Origin: JAGQOZ01 sp041399205
GTDB taxonomy: Bacteria; Planctomycetota; Planctomycetia; Pirellulales; Pirellulaceae
Length of the DNA: 64,000 nucleotides
Assembly (NCBI GenBank): GCA_041399205.1
Contig: JAWKTK010000032.1
Location: 13,282-77,281, forward strand
Direction: 5' to 3'
Shown here piece by piece: positions 19,543-30,423 of this stretch; position 1 is the stretch's first letter; the number at the start of each line of letters is the position of its first letter. The position numbers and the translations under genes are program-made. Under the pieces are notes generated by a model, which saw only the letters and a program-made list of their open reading frames with translations, searched no databases and was not told the DNA's origin.

Positions 19543-20019
19543 ATGCCACAACAACGTGCTCAACACCTTGTAGAACGTATCGTTTCCGGCGGTCAGACCG
19601 GCGTGGATCAGGCCGCGCTGGATGTGGCCATTGCATTGGGGATCCCGCATGGTGGCTGGTGTCCCAGAGGCCGAAGGAGCGAAGCGGGACGCATTCCCGA
19701 TCGCTATCAATTGCAAGAGTGTGATTCGGAAAACTACCGCATTCGCACCGAACAAAACGTGATCGATAGCGACGGCACGTTGATTCTGTTTCGCAAAAAA
19801 CTGACCGGCGGCACCAAGTTTACCTACAAACTGGCTGTCCAACACCAAAAGCCGCATCTGCTGGTCGATCTCGATTTTCCGCCTTCGCTCGACGACGTCG
19901 TCCAATGGATTCACGACCAACAACTCCGTACGCTGAACGTCGCCGGTCCTCGTGAAAGCACTTCTCCCGGAATCGCTCAACAAGCTGCCTCGTTTCTGAC
20001 GCAGATGTTTGACGAATAA
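19543..20019 (+). CDS. Putative molybdenum carrier / Rossmann-fold nucleotide-binding protein
   Basis: A 158-residue protein from ATG 19543, chosen because the alternative TTG at 19522 overlaps the preceding gene. RIVSGGQTGVDQAALDVAI near the N-terminus is the signature of the putative molybdenum-carrier family, related to the lysine-decarboxylase-like/DprA Rossmann proteins. GGWCPRGRRSEAGRIP, TEQNVIDSDGTLIL and LNVAGPRESTSPGI are the further conserved blocks. The name comes from family annotation; molybdenum binding is not shown by the sequence. It probably shares a transcript with the PQQ-propeller gene. Confidence 0.78.
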   Translation: MPQQRAQHLVERIVSGGQTGVDQAALDVAIALGIPHGGWCPRGRRSEAGRIPDRYQLQECDSENYRIRTEQNVIDSDGTLILFRKKLTGGTKFTYKLAVQHQKPHLLVDLDFPPSLDDVVQWIHDQQLRTLNVAGPRESTSPGIAQQAASFLTQMFDE

Positions 20020-20045
20020 CGTTTCTCGCCGCCCCGCCACGCTTA

Positions 20046-20087
20046 ACGTACGTCAATATTGACGTACGTCAGGACCGACGTACGTCA
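20046..20087. repeat. Perfect 24-bp palindrome plus a third half-site
   Basis: Positions 20046-20069 read the same on both strands: the half ACGTACGTCAAT and its complement. A third copy of GACGTACGTCA follows at 20077-20087. It lies between two convergent stops (20019 and 20147). The A/T centre and lack of a T-run argue against a standard terminator. It could be a protein-binding site or a cruciform-forming repeat. Confidence 0.55.
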
Positions 20088-20146
20088 AAACCAACGGCGA
20101 TGCAAGAACAAACGATTCCGCAACTTCCATCACTCCCGTGCCCGAG

Positions 20147-22866
20147 CTACGACTTTAAAAGTTTTCGCAGCACGGTTTGCAGGATTCCGCCGTTGCGGTA
20201 GTAGTCCATTTCTACCGGAGTGTCGATGCGGACTGTGGCGTTGAACGTTTTCTTGGCACCATCGGCCGAGGTAGCGGTGACGGTGATTTGGCTACGAGGC
20301 TGCAAGGAATCGTCAACGGGAAAGTCGAAGGTTTCTTCGCCTGTCAGGCCCAGCGACTGCCATGTTTCTCCGCCGGCAAATTCCAGCGGCAAGACGCCCA
20401 TGCCCACCAAGTTACTGCGGTGAATGCGTTCGTAACTAGCAGCAATGACCGCTCGAACACCCAGCAACTGCGTCCCCTTGGCTGCCCAGTCGCGACTACT
20501 GCCCGTACCGTATTCTGCGCCGGCCAAGACTACCAACGGCACGTTTTCTTCTTTGTATTTCATGGCCGCATCGTAGATGAACATCTGTTCGCCATCGGGC
20601 AGATGCCGAGTGATCCCGCCTTCGGTTCCCGGAGCCATTTGATTGCGGATGCGAATATTGGCAAACGTGCCTCGCAACATCACTCGATCATTGCCTCGTC
20701 GCGAACCATAACTATTGAAATCCTTGGGATCCACACCGTTTTCCATCAGGTATTTGCCTGCGGGGCTGTTCTTGGCGATGGCACCGGCGGGCGAAATATG
20801 ATCGGTGGTTACCGAATCGCCCAGTAGTGCTAGCACTCGAGCACCCGTGATCGCCGCAATCGGTTCGGGATCGGGCTTCAGGTCGACCATGAACGGCGGC
20901 TCTTGAATGTAGGTGCTGGACGAATCCCATGCGTAAATGTCGCCGCCCGCTACATCGATCTGGTTCCAGCGCTCGTTGGATTCGAAGGCACTGCTGTATT
21001 GCTTGACGAACATTTCGGGCTGAACTGCTTGTTCGATCGCCGCGTCAATTTCTTCTCGAGTGGGCCAGATGTCTTTCAAATAGACATCGCTGCCGTCCGA
21101 ACCTTTCCCCAGCGGTTCTGTGGCCAAATCCTTGGCGGTCGAACCGGCCAAAGCGTAAGCGACCACCAAAGGCGGACTGGCCAGGTAATTGGCCTTCACC
21201 AACGGGTTTACTCGGCCTTCAAAATTTCGATTGCCACTCAACACCGACGAAGCGACCAAATCACCTTCGTTGATGGCAGCCGCCACCGGTTCCGGCAGAG
21301 GTCCGCTGTTACCAATGCATGTGGTGCAGCCATAACCTACCGTGTGAAAGCCCAACTTCTGCAACGGTTCGGTCAGACCGGCCTTTTCAATGTAATCCGT
21401 GACCACTCGAGACCCAGGAGCCAACGACGTTTTTACGTACGCAGGAACCTTTAATCCTTTTTCCGCCGCTTTCTTGGCAAGCAAACCGGCCGCTAACATG
21501 ACGGACGGATTACTGGTGTTGGTGCAACTGGTAATCGCGGCGATCACCACGGCCCCATGCCCAATTTCTGTGGCATCACCATTGTTCTTGACGGTGCCGG
21601 TTTTGGCGAGATCCGCGTCGGATAGCGCAAAGCCTCGTTCCGCAATCGGTGCTCGCAGAGACTTATCAAACGTGGCTTTCATGGCATCCAACGCAACTCG
21701 ATCCTGAGGCCGTTTGGGCCCAGCCAAAGATGGAACTACGGTGCTGATGTCCAAAGACAGCGTTATTGTGTAGGTAGGCACGGGTGACGAATCTTCGCGG
21801 AACAGCCCTTGAAGCTTGGTGTAGTTTTCTACCAATTGGACTTCGGCTTCGGTTCGGCCGGTCCGACGCAGATAATTCAACGTTTCCGCATCCACGGGAA
21901 AGAAGCCCATGGTGGCACCATATTCCGGAGCCATATTGGCAATGGTCGCTCGATCTGCCAGCGACATGCTTGTCACGCCCGAACCGTAAAATTCGACGAA
22001 TTTGCCGACCACGCCTTCTTTGCGAAGCTGTTCCGTCACAGTTAACACCATGTCCGTCGCGGTGGCTCCTGGGGCGAGCTTACCGGTTAATTCGAATCCG
22101 ACCACTTCGGGCATCAACATGTAAAGGGGTTGGCCCAACATGACGGCTTCCGCTTCGATACCACCAACGCCCCAGCCAACCACTCCCAAGCCGTTAATCA
22201 TCGTAGTGTGGCTGTCGGTGCCGACCAGGGTGTCTGGAACCGCCACGTGACTGTCTCCATCGGGCCGCAGAAAAACACCTTTGGCCAAGAATTCCAGATT
22301 GACTTGATGCACAATACCAACATTCGGCGGGACCGCTCGGAAATTGTCCAGTGCTTTCTGGCCCCAGCGTAGGAATTCGTATCGTTCTTTGTTGCGGCTG
22401 AATTCCAGTTCGACATTCAATTCCAAGGCATTGTCCGTACCGAACCGATCGACCTGGACCGAATGATCAATCACCAAATCGACAGGAATGAGCGGATTGA
22501 TTTTTTTGGGGTCGCCACCTAGTCTGCCCATGGCCGAACGCATGGCCGCCAAGTCAACCACCGCCGGCACGCCCGTGAAGTCCTGCAAGACCACTCGAGA
22601 AGGCATGAAGGGGATTTCCACCTTGGCCGGTGAAGCCGCATTCCAATTGGCCAGATTTTTAACGTCTTCTTCCGTAACTACGTATCCATCGCAGTTCCTC
22701 AAAACCGCTTCCAAGAGGACTCGGATGGAGTACGGCAGCTTACTGACAGGCCCCACGCCAGCGTCGGCTTCCAACTTATTCAGGCGATAGTATGTCGCTC
22801 TTTGAAGACGGGTACTGTATCAAACGTGTCCTTTGCTCCAAATGCGTCAATCGGGCCGGTGGTCAT
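20147..22866 (-). CDS. acnA: Aconitate hydratase A, frameshift near N-terminus
   Basis: Converts citrate to isocitrate through cis-aconitate in the TCA cycle. It is cytoplasmic and carries a [4Fe-4S] cluster. The cluster cysteines are in ITSCTNTSNPSVM and GYGCTTCIGNSG. Other conserved blocks include VPDTLVGTDSHTTMINGLGV, GDSVTTDHISPAGAI, SYGSRRGND and AGAEYGTGSSRDWAAKG. The true start is ATG 22866 (MTTGPIDAFGAKDTFDTVPV, then FKER), in a different frame from the main body, which resumes YRLNKLEADAGVGPVSKLPY. One base is missing near 22790. Joined, the length is ~905 residues, as expected for the AcnA/IRP1 type. It appears monocistronic and ends in convergent orientation with the molybdenum-carrier gene. 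Confidence 0.93.
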
Positions 22867-22906
22867 TTTGGAAGTCTCTTTCAATGGGAAGATGGAAAGG
22901 AGGAAC

Positions 22907-23149
22907 CTATTTTCTTCGAATTTTATAGGCTTCCGGCTTCAGGCGGTAGGTCACATCAGCGGTCAATTCGGCACGACGGCGCGCTGCCAAAGGAGTTATT
23001 AAGGTCGCGAATCGCTGGGACAACTTGGGAGCGCCGATATTCCTTGCGACATCGTCGATCTTGCCAGAGAAGATGATATCAGTACAGTATTCTTTCGCCG
23101 TCGTTTCACAAGCGAGATCAACGGAATGATGGTCTATGACGAGGAACAT
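22907..23149 (-). CDS. Possible small protein upstream of aconitase, unknown
   Basis: An 80-residue ORF from ATG 23149 (MFLVIDHHSVDLACETTAKE) that ends ADVTYRLKPEAYKIRRK. Its composition looks protein-like, with mixed charged and hydrophobic runs. It ends 40 bp before the acnA start on the same strand. It overlaps the presumed start of the broken MscK gene on the other strand by about 12 bp. I do not recognise a family, and it may be chance. Confidence 0.3.
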   Translation of the reverse strand: MFLVIDHHSVDLACETTAKEYCTDIIFSGKIDDVARNIGAPKLSQRFATLITPLAARRRAELTADVTYRLKPEAYKIRRK

Positions 23150-26100
23150 TGCTTTTTCGCACCTTTCGAACCGTCGCAATCCTGGCGGGGATCGCCATCT
23201 TGACGCGGCAGTGCTAGCAGGTCGAAGTCTCGCCTTCGGCCATGTTTCCTGCCGGTGTCGAAATTGACGAAACCAGCAGGCGAATCAAGCGATTCCCCGA
23301 GCGACGCGGCGACTGGCAGCGCAACCGCCATCGATTCCACGGCTCCACGGATACAACCGTAGCCGGAACCGGCCGCAGAAATAGCCGAAGCGGAAGCGGA
23401 AACGGAAGCGGAACTGACGCCTTCGGCGCCCGGTCTGTAGAACATTCGGCAGCTAAGCAGATTGGAAGCCGACAAAAGAGAGCGCGATGCCTGCAAGACC
23501 AGTCTAAAACAGTTGTTGCAGCGGACGGCCGATTCGATCAAAGGTGCCAGCGAAGCGTCTGAAAAGCTGATGGCCAAGTATCGCACGGAAATTGAAGAAG
23601 CACCTGCTCGACTCGATTCGCTCAAGAAATTAAGCACGCCTCTGCCCTTCGGTTCCACTTCGCACCAGACACCCCAATCGACGACTTGGTCCGTGTGCTG
23701 CAAGACCTTCGTCAGCAATTGGAAAACACCAAACGCAGTCGCGATACGCATGCCGAACAATGGAAAAGCGGCGGAACGGCAAGTAGAATGGAATCGCAAG
23801 ATCGAGGAAACCGCAGAAACTGGAAGAAGCGAACGGCGAACCGCCCGTTGAATCCGATGACGCTTTGATCCAGCGAGGCGCATCGAGCGCGGAACGAACG
23901 ACACGCATTCAGCTTCTGGAGAAGCAACTGGAACTGTTCAAGTTGGAACTGCGGCACTGCGCGACGCCTTAGCGAACTACGTCGGTTCAGCAAGATTTGG
24001 TCAAGTCACGGTTAAGCAGTTAGAAGAGCAGACGCAGGCGTTGGGAAAGAAGTCGGGCGACGACGCCAACTGGAAACGCAGCGACAAGCCGAAGGCTCGC
24101 CGCCAAGCTCGTGAAGCCGACCCGCCTTGCAGGAACTTTAGCCAGCGATACCAGAGGAAGCGGAAATGCGAATTATAGTACTCGTTTGACACAACTTTAT
24201 TCCGGCGGAATTGCTGAAAAGTCGACGGCGGAAGAGTCAGGCGTTTAGTGAAATCAAGGATCGAGCAGAAACGGGTGGCATGTCGGAAACGATTGGCGTC
24301 TTTGCTGCGGTCGCTGCGCACGATTCGCTGTTGGTTACGGCATCGTTGAAAGAACGGCGTAAATCGATCGCCAAGGAGATGCCGGCGATTCAACTGCAGA
24401 TTTCGCAATACAAAGACGAACGCATGACCATGTCTTCGCTTAACAATTGACAGAGGAACAGCTATCCAAAGTCGGTGCGTCGTTACTGGAACGTTACAAA
24501 CCGACCGAAGCCAAACGTCTGATTGTGGACTTACTGGAAGCCAGAACCTATCTGGACGAAACAATTCATGACCTGACCAAGTACGCAAGAATTAAGCGAA
24601 TTGGATAACAAAATTGCTTTGCATCAACTGCTACGTCGGAACACGCCAAGTACATTGACGAACATGTACTGGATTCGAAGTACCGAACCGATTCCGGCTG
24701 GACGATCTGGTGGCCGCTCGATCCGGCCTGGAACAAATTGTCACCGCCAGCCGTTGGGCCGAAGTGGTTCGCAACATCAACCAACGCCATTCGTGAACTT
24801 GTGGCAAGTTTTGGCGTGTTGCTGATTGCGTTGGGACTTGGATTCCGGGACCGTTTATTGGATCGATATTCAAAATATCAGCCGGTCAAGACGGTCACTT
24901 TCAGCTATTCGTTTCACCAACGTTGAAGTGCCTGATTCAACAGCGATAGCTGCAGTCGTTCAAGCCCAGCGTTGTGTTCTTGGTGGGCTGGCGACTTCGT
25001 CGTGGCCAACCCGCGTCGGTGACAACTACAGCGGTTGGTGACAGGCTCAAATGGTTTGCCATCTGTTGGTGGCCGCCTGTATATTTGTTGCATATCATGA
25101 GTTCGACCGAACGGTTTGGGCGAAAAACATTTTGGCTGGCACCGGAAATCTCACGCGACCTGCGCGCTGTCAGTTGGCTGGTCGTCTTCGCGCTTACATG
25201 GTGTTTCGTGAATTAAACGTTCAAGCGTTCGGGGGCGCGTCTGGTCAAATTCGCTGGGACGCCTGTGGGTTTCTTCAATCGGCATGAAGCACTACTCGAC
25301 GCGATTCGCCCGTTTCTGTTAGGACCGTACAACGATCCAGCGGTGGTGCGGCCAAACAACAGGTTGGACGCTGGCTGCGTTTTTGTTGCGCTATTGGCGT
25401 AGCGACGCCGATCTCCTTCAACGGCGTCTTACAGCGGCCAGTTGGTTTATCTCATTTCGGCACATCATGGCGTATCGGTTTTCTGACGCCTATGGTTGAG
25501 TCATGTCGTTGTCCTTTGCGCCATTCTTTCGCGTTATCGCTGATCAGCGAGAAGGCATCATGCATACGTGGTATCCTGACTTCTTGGAAGGCGGGTAAAA
25601 CGGCATAATGATATCTGGAAGAAAACTGAGGACTTGCTATTGGCAATCGGCTGAGGAGCTATGCGGCGCCGCAGCGTTGGGCTTGCTTGTCGGATCTTCT
25701 GATTGATTTCAGGCTGTTTCGCCAATTGCCATGGCACGATGATTGCGACTGATTGAACTCATGCAGGTAGGGACAAGAAAATTCGCTCGATTTGGATCTG
25801 CACCTGGCCGGGCGTCATTCTTGCATCAGACCTTCGTTGTAGCCTTGTGGTAGCCGCGTAACCTGCCCGGCCTGTTTAACATCACGACTCGAACGTCTCC
25901 CCATCGACCTGGCACTCGTTACGCCTTCTGCACTGATTACTCATTATCATAGATCTGTCTAGTGGCTTGCTTTGCGGTTTTCCCGGTTTGTGGCATCTCA
26001 CCTGGAACAGTGTCAGTGGCTGATCGCGGCGATGACCGTGGGTCTTGATTTTCAGCTTTTCGGGAAATCTTTGCCGTTTTTGTGTGGGTTGATCATTCTG

Positions 26101-26650
26101 ACGAGACGGCCTGTCCGGAGTCAGCGTCATGGTGGCGGTGAGACGACAGGCAAGGTGACCAGGATGCAGATGCGAGCGACCACGATTACCGATTTTGATC
26201 GCCGAGAACTTGTCGTGCCGAACAAATTCATCACCGAGGATGTCATTAACTGGACGTTTGTCCGATCCGATTACGCGAGTGGTCTTGCCCATTAAGGAAT
26301 TTTCCTATAGTTTGCGACCCCGAGCTTGCTCGAATCCAGCTCTTGGAGGTCGCGCGTCAAAACGCGTTGATCCTGGACGAGCCTCAGCCCGAAGCCCATT
26401 TTTGTCGGTTTTGGTGACAACGTTGAACTTTGGAACTGGGATTTCCTTGATTGGACGCGACAATAAAGCTCGACTCCAGACGAAGTCAACCGCGCCCATC
26501 AATCGCCGATTCCGCGAGGCGAAGCTGGAAGTAGCCGCAACGGTTTTCTGTTCTTTCGATATTTGTCGCTCTGGCGTTCTTGGAGCTGCCGACAGCGGAA
26601 ATCCCAAGGCAAAACACAGCGTAGCGAACAAGAATCTCGGCCAGGCAGTT
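23138..26650 (+). pseudogene. MscK/KefA-like mechanosensitive channel gene, heavily frameshifted
   Basis: About 3.5 kb holds pieces of one large MscS-family channel in order, in all three frames. ~23140: signal-like TFRTVAILAGIAILT. 23460-23640: coiled coil KASEKLM-type, with AKYRTEIEEAPARLDSLKK as in MscK periplasmic domains. 23820-23940: LLEKQLELFKLEL. ~24720: LVAARSGLEQIVTASRWAEV. 24970-25140: membrane-like LVGWRLRR. 26000-26110: WLIAAMTVGLDFQ, then VGLIILTRRPVR. 26190-26280: RATTITDF, PNKFIT, DPITRVV, the MscS pore and beta domain. 26330-26390: LLEVARQNALILDEPQPEAH. 26500: NRRFREAKLEV. Total length fits a ~1,130-residue channel. Stops and frame changes occur every 50-200 bp, more than single errors elsewhere, so this is either a true pseudogene or a poorly assembled stretch. 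Confidence 0.75.
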
Positions 26651-26664
26651 TGAGTATCTCCGCG

Positions 26665-27772
26665 TTAGATAGTCGCATCTACAGCGTGACCTGACGCGTG
26701 GTCGGCGGTTGGTTCTATTGGCGAAATGCCAGGAAGCCGCGCAGCTATCCAATTCGTTTGTTTGCCGTCAGCGGTCGAAATGTATTTGCGAGCGGCCACG
26801 GCATCGTCGAACCAAACTCGGTTCGCATGGCCGGAAGTGCGCGCTTGGTCCAGATAGACATAAAGCACGAGGGTGAGCGTTCAAGTCGGGATGGGTGCGA
26901 AATTGAAAACCTTCGAATGGATCGCCACCTTCACGCGTTTGAAAGTACTCGCGATCCTTCTTTTGCGAATTCCAACGCACACCTTCGCCACTTTGCCCTG
27001 GCATGAATTTGTCGAAGGTCCATTTGCCGCGAGGAAATCCTTCGCCGAGATGACTTACTGAACGACCGTCAATCCAGAGAGCCAATTCGCCATTGTGCTG
27101 ACCCACATCGTTCATCTTGATCATGAACTCGACGCACGTCCATTGGCCGCGTTGGATTTGCAGGTCGGCATCATGAATAAAAGAATTGCCCCACGTCTGT
27201 CCCTTCGGCGGGCTGCCTCGCATTTCACACCAGTACGTGTAGTAGTCCCATTGCCATTTGGCGCCAAACGGTTCGATGCCTACCCAAAACGCTTGGTCAC
27301 CATTGGTCGGTTGTCCAGCCTTAACGCTTGGCCACGCCGTGGACGGACGATTGCCGCCGGCACACGTTCCAAAGTGGTGCAGCGGTTCACAGTCTTCGGC
27401 AAATTTGACGTACATCCGGACAAACACTTGGTCATAGCCGTCATCCAAACGGCGATACAAGTCGGCTCCGGTGCCGTGTTCCGCCAGTTGAGATATCAAC
27501 AGTGAACGCTGGCCGCGACTGCCGGTCGGTGCGTCGTCGGCAAGCGACATGCGTTCGGGGTTGCGCACCATTTCCCAGCGACCAGCAAGGTCTTGTACTG
27601 AATTGACTTCAAAGTCTTCTGTGAAAATGACCGCAGGATCTTCGCCGATACCGCGATCGCCAAGATACTTTGCGGCCAAACCAACTTGATCGAGATGGCT
27701 CGGGGTTTGTGCGGTCGATTCAATACTAACCGCCACGAAAAGTAGCACGAGCACGGTGATTCTGGCGAGCAT
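26665..27772 (-). CDS. Exported concanavalin-A-like (lectin/glucanase fold) protein, one frameshift
   Basis: ATG 27772 begins a signal peptide (MLARITVLVLLFVAVSIEST). The mature part reads PAVIFTEDFE, LYRRLDDGYDQVFVRMYVKF, EFMIKMNDVGQHNGELALWI and then DGRSV, a beta-sandwich pattern seen in polysaccharide-lyase-like or lectin-like secreted proteins. The end in this frame is wrong: near 26870 the conserved continuation LVLYVYLDQARTSGHANRVW and then FDDAVAARKYI lies in another frame and ends at 26665. Two missing bases or one extra base would explain it. The catalytic role is undetermined; carbohydrate binding or cleavage is a guess from the fold. Confidence 0.6.
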
Positions 27773-27905
27773 ACGTAGGCTTTCGTGAACGAACCGAATG
27801 ATTGCGAATGAAACGGAACGGCGTTTCATTCGTCCGTCGATTGTAATCACGCGCACCCTGTGTCGGCTAGCACGCGACATTCGCAATAGCCGACGTACAA
27901 GCCAG

Positions 27906-30071
27906 TTAAACTCGGAACTGTTCTACCATGGCCGCCAGTTCTTTCGAAACACTCAGAAGCCGGTGGCTTTCGTCTCGAGACGCCTGTACGTCGCGACTGG
28001 TGGTCAGCAACGCGTCTTCCATTTCACCAAAGGTGACTCGGATTCCAGAAGCGCACATGGCGGTCGTTTCAACTCCGCTTACGACGTGTTGGATCGATTC
28101 AAGATTGTCTTTCACTTCCTGTGCAATCTGTCCCGTCGTCGTTTTCTGTTCTTCAATTTCGCGAAGGACGTCCGCTGACATATTAGTCAGTTTGGAAATG
28201 GCGTTGGCCACCGAATCAATAGAATCGCAGGCTTGTGCTGTACGCAGTTGAATCCGTTCTACTCGTTCTCGAATTCCATCTGTGGCGGTAGCTGTCTGAG
28301 TTGCCAATTCTTTGACTTCGGATGCGACAACGGCAAAGCCTTTACCGGCTTCACCCGCTCGAGCCGATTCGATGGTGGCGTTCAACGCTAACAGGTTCGT
28401 CTGGCTGGCCAAGTCTTCGATGACGGCCACTACTTTCGCCACTTCCTGGGCTGATTCGTCCAACTGGGAAATCAGTTCTCGACTGTCCTGGGCCAGGCGA
28501 GTGGAATCGTGGCCATGTTGGCGGCATTGTGGCTGACTCAAAATGTTATGGACGCAACTATTCAATTGCTCGATGGCGTTGGCAATGGACTGACTGCGAT
28601 TGGACATCATGTTGGCTTGGGCGGATATTTCTTCCATGGCAGACGAAAGCGTTTGCACAGACTGGCTGACATTGGCGGACTGAGATTCAACCTGCGACGT
28701 GGTCTCTACCATGGCAGTGGACGTCTTGGACCAATTGTCCGTCAGGCTATTCAAAAGTTCTGCATTGCCGGTAACTCGGCTTAAAATCCGCTGTAGTTGC
28801 TCCAAAAGAAGGTTTACGCCGTGTGCCGTGTCAGCCACTTCGTCCGTGCCGTCATCGGGAAAGCGTCGCCTCAGATCCCAGTGACCGGTAGCAATTTCCT
28901 TGAGTCCTTCGCTGACACTCTGCAAGCGGTGAGTGATGCGTTTCGCCAGAAATTTGGCGGCCAAAGCACACGCACCAACGGCAACCAGCGACGTGATGAT
29001 TACGGAAATGGTTAGCAACGAAGACTGACGCTGTGCGGCCACCAGTGCGTCTTCAAATTCGTGTTCCGGCGCAGCGACGACAATCTTCCAATCCCATGGT
29101 TCGAAGTAGCTGACGGCAGCCACGTAGCGAATCGGATCCTGGGGATTGCCAACCTGCAATCTCGCAATTTGTGGCTTGGACGGCGTGCTCTTTGTCGCTT
29201 CGGTGAACGTGGGTGTGGAATGGAGTGCGTTAAGAAAGTCGGTGTGTACGGCTGGATCTCCAACCAGCGGAACAGCTGGATCATCAGCCGATTCGGCGAA
29301 CGCCCAAATGCGACCGGTATTCCCGACAGTGATATCTTGCAGTCCGTCAATCAATTCGACTAAGTCACACTGTTTGACGCCAACGTACAGGACTCCGACA
29401 ATTTCGTTTTCGTTGTTGCGAATCGGTTCGTAGGCGGTACTGTACCAGTCGTTCACTACATACGCTCGACCCACATACGTTTCTCCGCGAAGGATGGTGT
29501 GGACGACTTTGTTTGGCGAGCCATCGGGATTGGTCGCTGGAATGTAGGTTCCGATAGCACGAGTATCATCATTTTTGCGAACATTGGTGCAGACGCGAAG
29601 CAAATCGCCGGCTTCGTTCATGCGCTGAAAAATCGTACACGTGCCACCCACTAAGTCTTGCAGTGGATCGACCACCGGCGAACGCCGATCAAAGCTGGCG
29701 TTTTGCCCCAGCCATTCGCCTTGCACTAGCATCTTGGGTAAGGCAATCTTGGTGGTTTGTTGCGTGAATTGGTTCATTGCGTTCCATTCCACAAACGTGG
29801 CGTCAAAGCTCACGCTGTTTTCGGAACCGAGCAAAGAACGAGCAACGTTCAATTCGTTCTGGACTTTTTTATTGATGGTCAGATTGTGAATATTGGCCAT
29901 CAGTGTGGCGTTTTCGGCCACGATTTCGCATTTTCGAGACGCCATTTCTTGGCAAGATTCGCGGACAATGGCAAACCCGCCCGTCGTAGCAAACACGGTC
30001 GCAACCACAATCAGTGCCGTGGCGATACTGCTGAGGATTGCGAGCCCCAAGATTTTTTGGCTAATCTTCAC
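27906..30071 (-). CDS. Transmembrane methyl-accepting chemotaxis protein with Cache domain
   Basis: A 721-residue receptor. Span 1 is at ~8-30. The periplasmic region ~35-345 has Cache_3/Cache_2 features (GGTCTIFQRMNEAGDLLRVC, VHTILRGETYVGRAYVVNDW, YEPIRNNENEIVGVLYVGV). Span 2 is at ~350-372 and HAMP at ~375-430. The signalling domain runs to the end, with the tip IEDLASQTNLLALNATIESA. It senses a small extracellular ligand and signals through CheA/CheW, none of which are present here. At 28508-28537 the reading frame gives SQPQCRQHGHD, out of register with receptor helices. The alternative frame there reads VSHNAANMAT, which fits much better, so two compensating indels are likely. Otherwise intact. 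Confidence 0.85.
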   Translation of the reverse strand: MKISQKILGLAILSSIATALIVVATVFATTGGFAIVRESCQEMASRKCEIVAENATLMANIHNLTINKKVQNELNVARSLLGSENSVSFDATFVEWNAMNQFTQQTTKIALPKMLVQGEWLGQNASFDRRSPVVDPLQDLVGGTCTIFQRMNEAGDLLRVCTNVRKNDDTRAIGTYIPATNPDGSPNKVVHTILRGETYVGRAYVVNDWYSTAYEPIRNNENEIVGVLYVGVKQCDLVELIDGLQDITVGNTGRIWAFAESADDPAVPLVGDPAVHTDFLNALHSTPTFTEATKSTPSKPQIARLQVGNPQDPIRYVAAVSYFEPWDWKIVVAAPEHEFEDALVAAQRQSSLLTISVIITSLVAVGACALAAKFLAKRITHRLQSVSEGLKEIATGHWDLRRRFPDDGTDEVADTAHGVNLLLEQLQRILSRVTGNAELLNSLTDNWSKTSTAMVETTSQVESQSANVSQSVQTLSSAMEEISAQANMMSNRSQSIANAIEQLNSCVHNILSQPQCRQHGHDSTRLAQDSRELISQLDESAQEVAKVVAVIEDLASQTNLLALNATIESARAGEAGKGFAVVASEVKELATQTATATDGIRERVERIQLRTAQACDSIDSVANAISKLTNMSADVLREIEEQKTTTGQIAQEVKDNLESIQHVVSGVETTAMCASGIRVTFGEMEDALLTTSRDVQASRDESHRLLSVSKELAAMVEQFRV

Positions 30072-30093
30072 GATGATAATCCCCCATCGATTT

Positions 30094-30178
30094 GGTGGTT
30101 TGGGCTTGCCAAGCCAACCACGGTGTCGGTGCTATCGAGTCCGCTTGTTTGCGATAGCACCTCGGAACACTTTGGTTC
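30094..30178. repeat. Three consecutive hairpins upstream of the Cache receptor
   Basis: First: GGGCTTG and CAAGCC around a C, extended by TGGTT/AACCA (30094-30121). Second: GGTGCTATCG (30128-30137) and CGATAGCACC (30152-30161), a perfect 10-bp stem with a 14-nt loop. Third: GGAAC and GTTCC (30164-30178). They fill the start of the ~350-bp divergent gap 30072-30423. The rest of the gap shows no gene or clear promoter. Role unknown: 5' leader structure, operators or REP-like palindromes. Confidence 0.5.
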
Positions 30179-30423
30179 CCATTAGAGAATCGTAACCCAA
30201 GTTTTCTTGTCGATTTCAATTCCATGGTCTGACTTGCGGTTTTTACGCAGTGATTGCGTCAAACTGGTTGTGTTTTTGGCTCTTTGTTTGACATGGGGTT
30301 GCGTTTCCGAGTGTAGCATCGCTAATCCTGCCTTCATTCCAATCCGATCATGTGTCAAAATCTGGGGAGTGTCTTCAAAACTTACCTTCTGTTTTCACCC
30401 GATTCAGTTCAGGAATGTACCGT

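Noticed and set aside
23134..23904. A 256-residue minus-strand ORF rich in Ser and Ala
   Set aside because: It is opposite the coiled-coil part of the MscK-like gene, has no family pattern, and arises from the complement of GAA/GCG-rich codons.
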